Assembly (NCBI GenBank): GCA_963975935.1
Contig: CAXBIQ010000008.1
Span: 97,587-161,586, forward strand
Origin: Planktosalinus sp963975935
GTDB taxonomy: Bacteria > Bacteroidota > Bacteroidia > Flavobacteriales > Flavobacteriaceae
Reading direction: 5' to 3'
DNA: 64,000 nt
The notes beneath the pieces are model-generated. The model saw only the letters and a list, made by a program, of their open reading frames with translations. It ran no database searches and was not told the origin of the DNA. A program made the position numbers and the translations under genes. The first letter of the stretch is position 1, and each line of letters opens with the position of its first letter. Shown here one piece after another: positions 18,340 through 26,998 of this stretch.

Positions 18340-19236
18340 TTATTTTATAACTAATTTCTTAGTGGTTGTTGAATCTGCTTGAGTCATTTGTACCAAGTAA
18401 ACTCCAGATTTTAATCCAGACACATTCAAAGTGTTATTTGAAAGTTTTTTAGAAATAACTTGTTTTCCTAACACGTCATAAACCACAACTTGAATTGGCT
18501 GGTTTGTTTTTGTGTTAATAGTAACAATTCCTCCGCTTCTCACAGGGTTTGGATATATACTAAGGTTTGAATTTCCAAATTCGTCAGCACTCAATGTACT
18601 TCCAGTAAATTTGATATTGTCCAAACGATTATTTCCTGTTGCAGTAGTAGCTCCATCAAAAGTAACTCTTAAAAAAGCAGTTGCAGCACCGTTAAGTTCT
18701 GCAGGTCCGGGAGTTTCTACAAGAAAGAACTCTGTAACGTTTGTATCATCAACAGTGATGAAGTTTGTAAAATCTGTTCCATTAGTACTCCAAGACCAAA
18801 CTTGTGAAATAAACCCAGAAGATGTACCTCTGGTTGCATAGCTTATATCTAAGTCCTGATGATTTTCCATTGAAAATTCAAACTGTAGATATGCTCCATT
18901 ATTTTGAGTATCAGTACCCCCCTGAACAGATATTGATCCTCCAGAAACGTCTCCTACTTCAGCATTAATCTCAGTACCCGCAAAACTTGGTATCCAAGAA
19001 TAAACCATATCTCCGTTACCGTTTGTTTCTGTTTCACTTAAAATTCCTCCACCAGGAGTAAGTTGACCTGCTCCTAAATCAGCATCCTGAGGGAATACAT
19101 CAGGGTCTGCTAGAAACCCAAAACCGCCACCGGGTAGCTCATTGCTGTTTTGATTCCAGTAAGCAATAATATCCTGAGACTTAGCAGGTAATGTAAGCAT
19201 TAGGGCTAGTCCCAGTAAAAAAGTAATTTTTTTCAT
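18340..19236 (-). CDS. secreted protein with T9SS type A sorting domain
   Basis: The 298-residue protein has a signal peptide (MKKITFLLGLALMLTLPAKSQ). A beta-rich middle of roughly 190 residues resembles surface carbohydrate- or lamin-type beta-sandwich domains (LQFEFSMEN, FLRVTFDGATTATGNNRLDNI). The C-terminal 75 residues are a classic type A sorting domain with SIYPNPV, VVVYDVLGKQV, SGLKSGVYLVQM and the terminal KKLVIK. It should be exported by Sec, then by T9SS, and attached to the surface or released. No catalytic domain is recognised. Confidence 0.92.
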   Translation of the reverse strand: MKKITFLLGLALMLTLPAKSQDIIAYWNQNSNELPGGGFGFLADPDVFPQDADLGAGQLTPGGGILSETETNGNGDMVYSWIPSFAGTEINAEVGDVSGGSISVQGGTDTQNNGAYLQFEFSMENHQDLDISYATRGTSSGFISQVWSWSTNGTDFTNFITVDDTNVTEFFLVETPGPAELNGAATAFLRVTFDGATTATGNNRLDNIKFTGSTLSADEFGNSNLSIYPNPVRSGGIVTINTKTNQPIQVVVYDVLGKQVISKKLSNNTLNVSGLKSGVYLVQMTQADSTTTKKLVIK

Positions 19237-19275
19237 TTCGTTTAAGTTAAATTGTTTTATTAATTAAATTTAGTA

Positions 19276-19283
19276 CAAATATA
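19276..19283 (-). promoter_or_regulatory. -7 box for the T9SS cargo gene
   Basis: On the minus strand TATATTTG matches TAnnTTTG, about 40 bases before the ATG. The 291-base divergent gap to the response regulator holds this site and AT-rich DNA, with no gene. Confidence 0.45.
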
Positions 19284-19527
19284 TAAAGAAGATTCATTAA
19301 ATCCACCTGTTTGGTGGAGTTTTTAGCCCAATTAACGAAAAAATAACACTGCGTCTTATGTAAATTTAATGAAAAGTTTAATAACCTTAAGACTCTGTTA
19401 AACAGAATATTACTAATTTTTGCATACTTTTATGTTATGGTAATGTTATCATTCACTTTTTAATTTCTTACAGAACCCTATTTAATACTATCTTTACTTT
19501 TAAAATATAATTTCTTAATTTTTGAAA

Positions 19528-20211
19528 ATGAAAAAGAAAGATATTAAAATCCTCCTGGTTGATGATGAACCGGATATTTTGGAAATAATCAGCTATAACC
19601 TCACCTCTGAAGGATATCAGGTAATTACCGCCGAAAATGGCCTCGAAGCCATAAAAAAAGCAAAGAAACACCTCCCCCAGTTGATTGTACTTGATGTCAT
19701 GATGCCTGAAATGGACGGTATCGAAGCTTGCGAAAAATTAAGAGGAATCCCTGATTTATCCCAAACCATCATCACTTTTCTTACAGCACGTGGTGAAGAT
19801 TACTCACAAGTTGCCGGTTTTGAAGCAGGTGCAGATGATTACATCACAAAACCTGTTAAGCCAAAAGTGCTTGTAAGTAAGGTAAAGGCATTGTTGAGAA
19901 GGTTTAAAGAAGATTCACCTGACAGTCCCACCGTAAACCTCGGGAACCTGATCATCAACCGTGAAGAGTATAAAGTCATTAAAAATAAAAAAGAAATCAT
20001 TTTACCCAGGAAAGAGTTTGAGTTATTGGCTCTTTTAGCTTCAAAACCGGGCAAGGTTTTTAAAAGAGAAGACATCCTGGATAAAGTGTGGGGTAATGAG
20101 GTAGTTGTGGGAGGCAGGACAATTGATGTTCATATCAGGAAATTGCGGGAAAAAATTGGCGATGACAGTTTTAAAACCGTAAAAGGAGTAGGTTATAAAT
20201 TTGTAGTTTAA
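19528..20211 (+). CDS. OmpR/PhoB-family response regulator
   Basis: The roughly 227-residue DNA-binding regulator has a receiver domain at residues 6-120, with acidic pocket VDDEPD, phospho-acceptor Asp in LIVLDVMMPEMDG near residue 56 and Lys in DDYITKPV. A winged-helix output domain follows (LPRKEFELLALLAS, KVFKREDILDKVWG, RTIDVHIRKLREKIG, VKGVGYKF). The ATG at 19528 is preferred to a TTG two codons upstream. The gene ends in a 1-base TAATG overlap with the sensor kinase, so the pair is translationally coupled. It resembles PhoB in architecture; the signal is unknown. Confidence 0.95.
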   Translation: MKKKDIKILLVDDEPDILEIISYNLTSEGYQVITAENGLEAIKKAKKHLPQLIVLDVMMPEMDGIEACEKLRGIPDLSQTIITFLTARGEDYSQVAGFEAGADDYITKPVKPKVLVSKVKALLRRFKEDSPDSPTVNLGNLIINREEYKVIKNKKEIILPRKEFELLALLASKPGKVFKREDILDKVWGNEVVVGGRTIDVHIRKLREKIGDDSFKTVKGVGYKFVV

Positions 20212-21257
20212 TGACCAAAAAAATAAAAAAAACATATCAATTTGCAGCTTTAACTTCTTTATTTATTTCCATTATTGCAACAGCAATAACAACCGGTCTT
20301 TTATTTTACCTTGGCTTTTTTGACTATTTTTTTATTATTATTTCCTCAGTGACACTTTACATCTTGTGCTTTATCATAATACAGTACCGTGTAGAGCAGT
20401 TCATTTATAAACAAGTAAAGAAAATCTACAAGGACGTAAGCCTCCTTGATGCTTCCACACTTCACCCCGGTCAAATTACCACAGACATGGAGTCACTCAC
20501 ACGTGAGGTAGAAAAATTTGCTGAAAACAAAAAACTTGAAATAGAAACCCTGAAAGTGAGGGAGGCCTACAGAAAAGAGTTTATGGGCAATGTTGCTCAT
20601 GAACTCAAAACCCCGTTATTTACCGTTCAGGGATATGTTTTAACGCTCCTTGATGGTGCCATGAAAGACAAATCTGTAAGAAAAAAGTATTTGCAGCGTG
20701 CCAGTAAGGGAGTTGACAGGCTCATCTACATTGTGAAGGACCTGGATATGATTACCAAACTTGAAATGGGGGATTTGGTTCTGAACATTGAAGATTTCAA
20801 CATCATTGAATTGGTCCAGAATGTCTTTGATTTACTCGAAATGAAAGCAGCAAAGAAAAATATCACCCTCACATTTGACAGACCCTACACAAATTCAATT
20901 TTTGTAAAAGCCGATAAAGAACGTATTCAACAAGTCTTAACAAATCTTATCGTAAATTCCATTAAATATGGAAAAGAATCAGGAACTACTGAAGTTAGCA
21001 TAGAAGATCTCATTAAAAACAAGGTTATTATTAGAATTACTGATAATGGCGAAGGAATCATCAAAGAAAACATCAAACGTATTTTTGAACGTTTTTTCAG
21101 GGTTGACAAAAGTGGCTCTCGGAAGGAAGGAGGCTCCGGTTTAGGCCTTTCCATTGTAAAACACATTATTGAGGCCCACAAAGAGAAAATTTATGTAGAA
21201 AGTGAAATAGGTGTTGGATCAGAGTTTTCATTTACCCTCGAAAAGGGAAAAAATTGA
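20211..21257 (+). CDS. sensor histidine kinase
   Basis: The 348-residue partner of the preceding regulator has two close N-terminal transmembrane helices (residues about 10-30 and 35-57) with almost no periplasmic loop. Next come a linker, the H-box HELKTPLF with His near residue 130, the N-box NLIVNSIKYG, the G1 box DNGEGI, the F-box RFFRVDKSG and the G2 box GGSGLGLSIV. The lack of a periplasmic sensor domain suggests it senses the membrane or an accessory protein, as PhoR-type kinases do. It overlaps the converging glycosyltransferase by 30 bases. Confidence 0.93.
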   Translation: MTKKIKKTYQFAALTSLFISIIATAITTGLLFYLGFFDYFFIIISSVTLYILCFIIIQYRVEQFIYKQVKKIYKDVSLLDASTLHPGQITTDMESLTREVEKFAENKKLEIETLKVREAYRKEFMGNVAHELKTPLFTVQGYVLTLLDGAMKDKSVRKKYLQRASKGVDRLIYIVKDLDMITKLEMGDLVLNIEDFNIIELVQNVFDLLEMKAAKKNITLTFDRPYTNSIFVKADKERIQQVLTNLIVNSIKYGKESGTTEVSIEDLIKNKVIIRITDNGEGIIKENIKRIFERFFRVDKSGSRKEGGSGLGLSIVKHIIEAHKEKIYVESEIGVGSEFSFTLEKGKN

Positions 21258-22289
21258 TTTCAGGTCCATATTTGTTCCGGGACTTTTTAATCCTTTGAAT
21301 ACCGCTATATTGTCGAGCTTTTCAATATTAAAATTATCCTGTTTGCAAGAAGGCACCATCCCTAAGGTCTTCAATCTCTTTGCAAGATACTCCTGTTCAA
21401 ATTGCCCCGGCGTGGGAATAAAAAATGCTTTTTTTTCCAAAACTGCAAGGTCCATAATAGTCGTATATCCAGAACGCGAAATAACCACCTCACTTTCATT
21501 AATTGCTTTTTCGAGGGCTTTGGAACTCATAAAATTGTATACCCTGAAATTTTCCTCATTGTAAGTATGTTTTTTTTCTTCCACTTTTCCCAGAACAAAA
21601 AGGATTTTTTTCTCTGAATTTTTCAGTTCAAGCATCAACTTTTCTTCTAAAATAGTGCGTTGTGGCTCAGGGCCCGAAAGCAAAACCAAAATATCATATT
21701 TTTTATCAAGTTGACGCTTTTTCATCCTACTTAGAGGACCGATGTATTTCACATTTTCAGGAAGCTTTTCAGGGTGTCCCAATTTTCCGCTAAGGCTCCC
21801 AACACCCTCTATATCAGGTACCCAGCAGGCGTCAAATTTCTTGATGATATCAAGGTGCATTTTGGTGCTCAACCAAGTGGTGTTTCCGGTAAGAACATTT
21901 AACTGGTGGGTTATAAAAGCTGAAGGAACCCTTTTATTGCGCACACCCAAGCGGTTATCTGAAATAATACCGTGAATCCTTCCCTCAGAAACCAATTGTT
22001 TTACAATCTTTTTCTCTTCATTTATTGCTTTCAGCATCTTTGGGCTGTCAAATAACAGTTTCCATTTAAAGCCCGAAGCTTTTTTAGCATAGGTGATTTG
22101 ATAAGAAGGCAACTCAATGAATTCCAGATTTGGAAACTCATTGCGCAACAGCTCCAGGGCTGCTCCGTCCGAAGCCAGCAAAGGGGTGTAATCATTTTCA
22201 ATCAGCGCATTGATTATGGGAATGCAACGCGTCGCGTGCCCCAAACCCCAGTGAAGAGGTGCAACCAAAATGGTTTTGTTTTCTTGCAT
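21228..22289 (-). CDS. MurG-like glycosyltransferase family protein
   Basis: The 353-residue GT-B fold protein has an N-terminal APLHWGLGHATRC loop of the MurG/GT28 kind, a middle VLLSGPEPQR motif and a donor-site segment SEVVISRSGYTTIMDLAVL followed by PTPGQFEQEYLAKRL. This pattern matches the conserved 'glycosyltransferase family protein' of Bacteroidota, which is distinct from MurG itself; donor and acceptor are unknown. A minus-strand TACCTTTG box at 22295-22302 is so close to the ATG that transcription would be nearly leaderless. It is divergent from trmB. Confidence 0.85.
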   Translation of the reverse strand: MQENKTILVAPLHWGLGHATRCIPIINALIENDYTPLLASDGAALELLRNEFPNLEFIELPSYQITYAKKASGFKWKLLFDSPKMLKAINEEKKIVKQLVSEGRIHGIISDNRLGVRNKRVPSAFITHQLNVLTGNTTWLSTKMHLDIIKKFDACWVPDIEGVGSLSGKLGHPEKLPENVKYIGPLSRMKKRQLDKKYDILVLLSGPEPQRTILEEKLMLELKNSEKKILFVLGKVEEKKHTYNEENFRVYNFMSSKALEKAINESEVVISRSGYTTIMDLAVLEKKAFFIPTPGQFEQEYLAKRLKTLGMVPSCKQDNFNIEKLDNIAVFKGLKSPGTNMDLKSIFSLFEGK

Positions 22290-22331
22290 AAAAACAAAGG
22301 TAACAATTATAACAGCTGCTTAATATTTCCT

Positions 22332-22339
22332 TAATTTTG
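22332..22339 (+). promoter_or_regulatory. -7 box upstream of trmB
   Basis: TAATTTTG matches TAnnTTTG, 21 bases before the GTG at 22361. It overlaps the first codon of the longer reading frame, arguing against an upstream start. Confidence 0.45.
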
Positions 22340-22360
22340 CCAAAACTTTATATAATTGTT

Positions 22361-23035
22361 GTGGGAAGTAAAAACAAATTAAAGCGCTTTAAAGAAAACG
22401 AATCATTCTCAAATGTCATTCAGCCAAAAAGAGAGGAATTAACTACTGGTCTGTTTGAATTGAAAGGCAACTGGAATGCCTCTTTTTTTCAAAACGATAA
22501 TCCCGTTGTTTTGGAATTGGGTTGCGGTAAAGGCGAATATACCATTGCCCTAGCACGACAAAACCCTGATAAAAATTTTATTGGCATTGACATAAAAGGA
22601 GCCCGTTTTTGGCGCGGGGCCAAAACAGCTTTGGAAGAAAACCTCGACAATGTCGCTTTTATCAGAACACAAATTGAACTTATAGAATATTTATTTTCTG
22701 AAAATGAGGTATCTGAAATCTGGATTACCTTTCCCGACCCGCAAATAAAATACAAACGCACCAAACACAGGCTTACAAACGAGGAATTTCTTAATCGCTA
22801 TAAAAAAGTCCTCTCAGCAGAAGGCAAGATGCATCTGAAAACAGACAGCGAATTTATGCACGGCTACACACTGGGCTTGCTTCATGGACTAAATCTTGAA
22901 ATACTCTATGCCCACCACGATGTGTATAGCAATGAATATTCTCCTAAAGAAGTTACCGGCATCCAGACATTTTATGAAAAACAATATCTGGAAGTGGGTA
23001 AAAAAATAACTTACATCTCATTTAAGCTCGGGTAA
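22361..23035 (+). CDS. trmB: tRNA (guanine-N7-)-methyltransferase
   Basis: S-adenosylmethionine-dependent enzyme that methylates G46 of tRNA. The 224-residue protein has the SAM-binding VLELGCGKGEYT, FIGIDIKGARFWRG, the catalytic region ITFPDPQIKYKRTKHRLT and a late EYSPKEVTGIQTFYE. The GTG start gives MGSKNKLKRF, the usual beginning in this group, and lies behind the -7 box. It is followed by a LysE-type exporter and an alkyltransferase-like gene in the same direction. Confidence 0.94.
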   Translation: MGSKNKLKRFKENESFSNVIQPKREELTTGLFELKGNWNASFFQNDNPVVLELGCGKGEYTIALARQNPDKNFIGIDIKGARFWRGAKTALEENLDNVAFIRTQIELIEYLFSENEVSEIWITFPDPQIKYKRTKHRLTNEEFLNRYKKVLSAEGKMHLKTDSEFMHGYTLGLLHGLNLEILYAHHDVYSNEYSPKEVTGIQTFYEKQYLEVGKKITYISFKLG

Positions 23036-23062
23036 ATAATTTTATTTATCTTCACTCGGTAA

Positions 23063-23701
23063 ATGAGTTTCATGCAATTGATCCTTTACTTTTTATTCGG
23101 CTATGTCTTTGCTTTGATTGGAGTCATTCCCCCCGGGCTGCTAAATATGACAGCTGCAAAAATAAGCGTTCTTGAAAACAGAAGGAATGCTTTTCTTTTT
23201 TCACTTGGCGTCATAACAACCATTGGAATTCAAACATACCTTGCGCTACTTTTTGCCAGATATCTTGAAAAACACCCGGAAATAATTGAATTGCTTCAAC
23301 AAGTGGGTCTGGGCATTTTTATTTGCATATCTGTTTACTTTCTTTTTATAGCAAAAAATAAAGCCATATCCCCTCAGGAGGATCATTTTAAATCAAAAAG
23401 GCATCGCTATTTTCAAGGCTTGCTGTTAGCAGGCCTCAATTTGTTTCCCCTCCCATACTGGGTATATTTAAGCATCACATTTTCATCTTTTGGGTGGTTT
23501 GATTTTACGAAAACCTTTATTGGCATTTGCGTCCTGGGGTCTGCTTTGGGCACGTTGACAATGTTGGCTGTTTATGCCCACTATTTTGATTATGCTAAGA
23601 AAAAACAAAAAGAGTTCAACCTGAACATAAATTATATCATAGGGGGTATTACAGCCTTTATAGCTGTAATCACACTTTTAAAAATCCTGAATGATTTTTA
23701 G
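23063..23701 (+). CDS. LysE family translocator
   Basis: The 212-residue inner-membrane protein has five to six transmembrane helices and the LysE N-terminal signature (FALIGVIPPGLLNMTAAK near residue 15) with the GVITTIG helix. The family exports amino acids or small metabolites; the substrate is unknown. Its TAG stop overlaps the GTG start of the next gene by one base (TAGTG), so the two are translationally coupled. Confidence 0.88.
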   Translation: MSFMQLILYFLFGYVFALIGVIPPGLLNMTAAKISVLENRRNAFLFSLGVITTIGIQTYLALLFARYLEKHPEIIELLQQVGLGIFICISVYFLFIAKNKAISPQEDHFKSKRHRYFQGLLLAGLNLFPLPYWVYLSITFSSFGWFDFTKTFIGICVLGSALGTLTMLAVYAHYFDYAKKKQKEFNLNINYIIGGITAFIAVITLLKILNDF

Positions 23702-24036
23702 TGGAACACAAGGATCAAAATTTTTTTGAACGCGTCTATGAAGTTGCAAAACAAATCCCTTACGGGAAAGTGACTTCTTATGGCGCCATCGCAAAACACA
23801 TTGGAGCGCCAAACAGTGCAAAAATGGTGGGCTGGGCCATGAATGCATCCAATAAACACCCAGACGTTCCGGCACACCGGGTGGTAAACAGGAAAGGCTT
23901 GCTTACCGGAAAACATCATTTTGACGGCACAAACCTGATGCAACAGTTATTGGAAAATGAAGGGTTCACCATTATTGACAATAAAATTCAGGAGTTTGAA
24001 AAGCATTTCTGGGATCCGGGAAAAGAATTGCAATAA
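23701..24036 (+). CDS. alkyltransferase-like protein (MGMT family, active Cys replaced)
   Basis: The 111-residue single-domain protein belongs to the O6-alkylguanine-DNA alkyltransferase family, with helix-turn-helix segment KVTSYGAIAKHIGAPNSAKMVGWAMNA. The active-site motif, PCHRV in true alkyltransferases, is PAHRV here (residues 57-61), so it cannot accept alkyl groups. This defines alkyltransferase-like (ATL) proteins, which bind O6-alkylguanine lesions and hand them to nucleotide excision repair. The GTG start overlaps the LysE stop. The reading is clear and I see no sign of decay. Confidence 0.92.
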   Translation: MEHKDQNFFERVYEVAKQIPYGKVTSYGAIAKHIGAPNSAKMVGWAMNASNKHPDVPAHRVVNRKGLLTGKHHFDGTNLMQQLLENEGFTIIDNKIQEFEKHFWDPGKELQ

Positions 24037-24106
24037 ACTATAATCCGGCAACATACTTCCATCAATCATTTCCATAGAAGTCCTTTATAATATTAAGTTT
24101 TCCTTG

Positions 24107-24114
24107 TATATTTG
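24107..24114 (+). promoter_or_regulatory. -7 box upstream of the mrp operon
   Basis: TATATTTG matches TAnnTTTG, 40 bases before the ATG at 24155. Confidence 0.45.
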
Positions 24115-24154
24115 CACTTTAGAATTATTCTATATAAGCTATTGAAAAAGAAGT

Positions 24155-25282
24155 ATGAAGTTAGATAAAAAGGAGATTATGAATGCTTTGGAAACCATAA
24201 CGGTTTCCGGAGAAGGAAAAAATATGGTGGAGAGCGGTGCCGTTCAAAACGTCATTACTTTTGCTGATGAGGTGATTGTGGATGTAGTACTCACAACCCC
24301 TGCTATGCACATAAAAAAACGTGCTGAAAGTGACGTTATCAAAACCATCCGGGAAAAAGTTCATCCCGATGCCAAAGTCAAAGTCAATATCAAAGTAAAC
24401 GCACCTGATAAACCACAGATAAAAGGTAAATCAATCCCGGGTATTCATAACATTGTTGCAATAGCCTCCGGAAAAGGTGGTGTGGGTAAATCTACCGTAA
24501 CTGCCAATATCGCTGTTACTTTAGCAAAAATGGGCTTTAAAGTGGGTGTCCTCGACGCTGACATCTATGGCCCGTCCATTCCCATTATGTTTGATGTTGC
24601 TCATGAAAGACCCCTTTCAGTAAATGTTGGCGGAAAATCAAAAATGAAACCTGTTGAAAGCTATGGTGTGAAAGTGCTGTCTATTGGCTTTTTTACCCAA
24701 CCCAATCAGGCTGTTATCTGGCGTGGACCTATGGCTGCCAAAGCACTCAACCAATTGATTTTTGATGCTGCCTGGAACGAACTGGATTTTATGTTGGTTG
24801 ACCTTCCACCGGGTACCGGAGATATTCATTTATCCATCATGCAATCCTTGCCCATTACCGGTGCAGTCGTTGTGAGCACTCCTCAAACCGTTGCCCTAGC
24901 CGATGCGCGAAAAGGTGTCGCTATGTTCCAACAGGAAAGTATCAACGTGCCCGTTTTGGGAATCGTTGAAAACATGGCCTATTTTACCCCGGAAGAATTA
25001 CCGGAAAACAAATACTATATCTTTGGAAAACAAGGCGCAAGAAATCTGGCAGAAGATTTGGAGGTTCCCTTTTTGGGAGAAATACCATTGGTTCAAAGCA
25101 TAAGGGAAGCCGGAGATGTTGGAAGGCCCGCAGCGATGCAAACCGGAACACCGCTTGAAGAGGCTTTTGAAACGCTTACCCGAAATATAGTACAGGAAAC
25201 TGTAAACAGAAATGAAAACCTTCCGCCCACACAAGCCATTCAAATAACAACAATGGCCGGCTGTAGCGCCGTAAAAAAATAA
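24155..25282 (+). CDS. mrp: Mrp/NBP35-family Fe-S cluster carrier ATPase
   Basis: The 375-residue P-loop ATPase carries Fe-S clusters to apoproteins. It has an N-terminal MIP18/DUF59-like domain (residues 1-85). The ATPase domain has the deviant Walker A GKGGVGKST near residue 108, DADIYGPSIP and VDLPPGTGD. The CxxC cluster motif of ApbC proteins is reduced: I see no clear CxxC near residue 280, and the only late Cys is in MAGCSAVKK at the C-terminus. It is followed 3 bases later by a NifU-like scaffold, which supports a role in cluster delivery. Confidence 0.92.
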   Translation: MKLDKKEIMNALETITVSGEGKNMVESGAVQNVITFADEVIVDVVLTTPAMHIKKRAESDVIKTIREKVHPDAKVKVNIKVNAPDKPQIKGKSIPGIHNIVAIASGKGGVGKSTVTANIAVTLAKMGFKVGVLDADIYGPSIPIMFDVAHERPLSVNVGGKSKMKPVESYGVKVLSIGFFTQPNQAVIWRGPMAAKALNQLIFDAAWNELDFMLVDLPPGTGDIHLSIMQSLPITGAVVVSTPQTVALADARKGVAMFQQESINVPVLGIVENMAYFTPEELPENKYYIFGKQGARNLAEDLEVPFLGEIPLVQSIREAGDVGRPAAMQTGTPLEEAFETLTRNIVQETVNRNENLPPTQAIQITTMAGCSAVKK

Positions 25283-25285
25283 ATT

Positions 25286-25528
25286 ATGACTGATCAGGAA
25301 TTAAAAGTGAATGTAGAAAAAGCATTGGAAGAAATACGCCCCTTCTTAAAAAGTGATGGCGGGGACATTTCACTCATCTCCATAGAAGATGGTAAAAATG
25401 TTACTGTGCAATTGCAAGGTGCCTGCGTGGGATGTTCCGTAAATCAAATGACCCTCAAAAGTGGGGTAGAAATGACCATAAAAAAATATGCCCCTCAAAT
25501 TGAACGCGTAGTTAACCTGGAAGCCTAA
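25286..25528 (+). CDS. NifU C-terminal-domain protein (Nfu-type Fe-S scaffold)
   Basis: The 80-residue protein consists only of the Nfu domain: RPFLKSDGGDISLI near residue 18 and the cluster-binding CxxC in GACVGCSVNQMTLKSGVE. It is a stand-alone scaffold that binds a 4Fe-4S cluster across a dimer. It lies 3 bases after mrp, so the two are co-translated and probably act together. Confidence 0.95.
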   Translation: MTDQELKVNVEKALEEIRPFLKSDGGDISLISIEDGKNVTVQLQGACVGCSVNQMTLKSGVEMTIKKYAPQIERVVNLEA

Positions 25529-25565
25529 ACCGTGATAAAAATCATTTCCAAAGCTTTCTTAAAAC

Positions 25566-25573
25566 CTATTTTT
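25566..25573 (+). promoter_or_regulatory. -7 box upstream of the ferredoxin reductase gene
   Basis: TATTTTTG matches TAnnTTTG, 23 bases before the ATG at 25597. Confidence 0.5.
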
Positions 25574-25596
25574 GCATAATACCATAGAACAAATCA

Positions 25597-26652
25597 ATGA
25601 TTAAAACCGATATACTTATTATAGGAGCAGGTCCCACGGGGCTTTTTGCTGTTTTTGAAGCCGGACTTTTACAATTGAAATGTCATATCATTGACGCATT
25701 GCCACAACCCGGTGGTCAACTTGCTGAGATTTACCCAAAAAAACCAATCTATGATATCCCCGGTTTCCCCGAAGTCCTTGCAGGTGACCTGGTCAATAAC
25801 CTGATGGAGCAAATCAAACCCTTTCAACCGGGATTCACACTGGGAGAACGTGCTGAAACCATTGAAAAACTTGAAGACGGTTCTTTTATTGTCACAACAA
25901 GTAAGGGTACGCAACACCACGCTCCCATCATTGCCATTGCAGGCGGATTGGGAAGTTTTGAACCCAGAAAACCTTTGATTCCCAATATCCATCAGTTTGA
26001 AGATAAAGGTGTGGCTTACTTTATAAGAAATCCTGAAGTTTACAGAAATAAGAAAGTTGTCATTGCCGGTGGTGGTGACTCTGCTTTAGACTGGAGTATT
26101 TTTCTTGCAAATATAGCTTCAGATGTAACGCTTATTCACAGAAGAAATGAATTTCGCGGTGCTTTGGACTCTGTGGAAAAAGTACAGGAATTAAAAAAAT
26201 TAGGCAAAATCAACCTCATTACCCCTGCCGAAGTTGTCGGTTTGAGAGGAGCTAAAGAACTTGATGCCGTTGTCATTCAAAAAGGAGATGCAACTGAAGA
26301 AATCATTGAGACAGATGCCTTCATCCCTCTCTTTGGCCTTTCACCCAAACTTGGCCCCATTGCAGACTGGGGTCTTGAAATCGAGAAAAATGCTATTAAA
26401 GTTGACAATACGCTTGATTATCAAACCAATATTCCCGGAATTTATGCCATTGGTGATGTAAACACGTATCCCGGAAAACTAAAACTTATCCTTTGTGGAT
26501 TTCATGAAGCTACACTGATGTGTCAAAGTGCATACCAGCGCATTTTCCCAAACAAACGTTATGTCATGAAATACACCACTGTAGGAGGCGTTCACGGTTT
26601 TGACGGGAGCAAGAAAGAAGCCCCTAAAGCAGTGGTCAAGTCAATTGATTAA
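25597..26652 (+). CDS. ferredoxin--NADP reductase, thioredoxin-reductase-like
   Basis: The 351-residue FAD enzyme of the thioredoxin-reductase-like ferredoxin-NADP reductase type moves electrons between NADPH and ferredoxin. It has the FAD-binding LIIGAGPTGLFAVFEA at the N-terminus, PQPGGQLAEIYPKKPIYDIPG, the NADPH-binding VVIAGGGDSALDW near residue 150 and the C-terminal FAD contact YAIGDVNTYPGKLKL. The redox CxxC of true thioredoxin reductases is absent. The adjacent ferredoxin gene, 15 bases downstream, is the likely partner. Confidence 0.94.
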   Translation: MIKTDILIIGAGPTGLFAVFEAGLLQLKCHIIDALPQPGGQLAEIYPKKPIYDIPGFPEVLAGDLVNNLMEQIKPFQPGFTLGERAETIEKLEDGSFIVTTSKGTQHHAPIIAIAGGLGSFEPRKPLIPNIHQFEDKGVAYFIRNPEVYRNKKVVIAGGGDSALDWSIFLANIASDVTLIHRRNEFRGALDSVEKVQELKKLGKINLITPAEVVGLRGAKELDAVVIQKGDATEEIIETDAFIPLFGLSPKLGPIADWGLEIEKNAIKVDNTLDYQTNIPGIYAIGDVNTYPGKLKLILCGFHEATLMCQSAYQRIFPNKRYVMKYTTVGGVHGFDGSKKEAPKAVVKSID

Positions 26653-26667
26653 ATTCTTTAATATGCA

Positions 26668-26997
26668 ATGGCAGACATAACGATTTCAATAACAGACAGA
26701 GAAGGAACAACTCATACAATAGAGGCTCCCACAGATATGAACATGAACCTGATGGAAATTGTGCGTTCTTATGAACTCGCTCCAGAAGGAACTATCGGCA
26801 TTTGTGGTGGTATGGCGATGTGTGCTTCTTGTCAATGCTATATTGAAAGTAATCATTTACTCCCTGAAAAAGGTGACGAAGAAGAAGCCATGCTCTCTGA
26901 AGCCTTTTTCGTAAAAGATAACAGCCGGCTTGGATGTCAAATTCATATCACACCGCAACTCGAAGGCCTTAAAGTTACGTTAGCTCCTGAAGAATAA
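26668..26997 (+). CDS. 2Fe-2S ferredoxin, adrenodoxin type
   Basis: The 109-residue ferredoxin has cluster ligands in the adrenodoxin-type pattern C-x5-C-x2-C (ICGGMAMCASCQC) near residue 47 and a distal Cys in RLGCQI near 89. It likely accepts electrons from the reductase encoded just upstream; the nearby mrp and Nfu genes suggest a role in Fe-S assembly or general reduction. Confidence 0.94.
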   Translation: MADITISITDREGTTHTIEAPTDMNMNLMEIVRSYELAPEGTIGICGGMAMCASCQCYIESNHLLPEKGDEEEAMLSEAFFVKDNSRLGCQIHITPQLEGLKVTLAPEE

Positions 26998-26998
26998 T

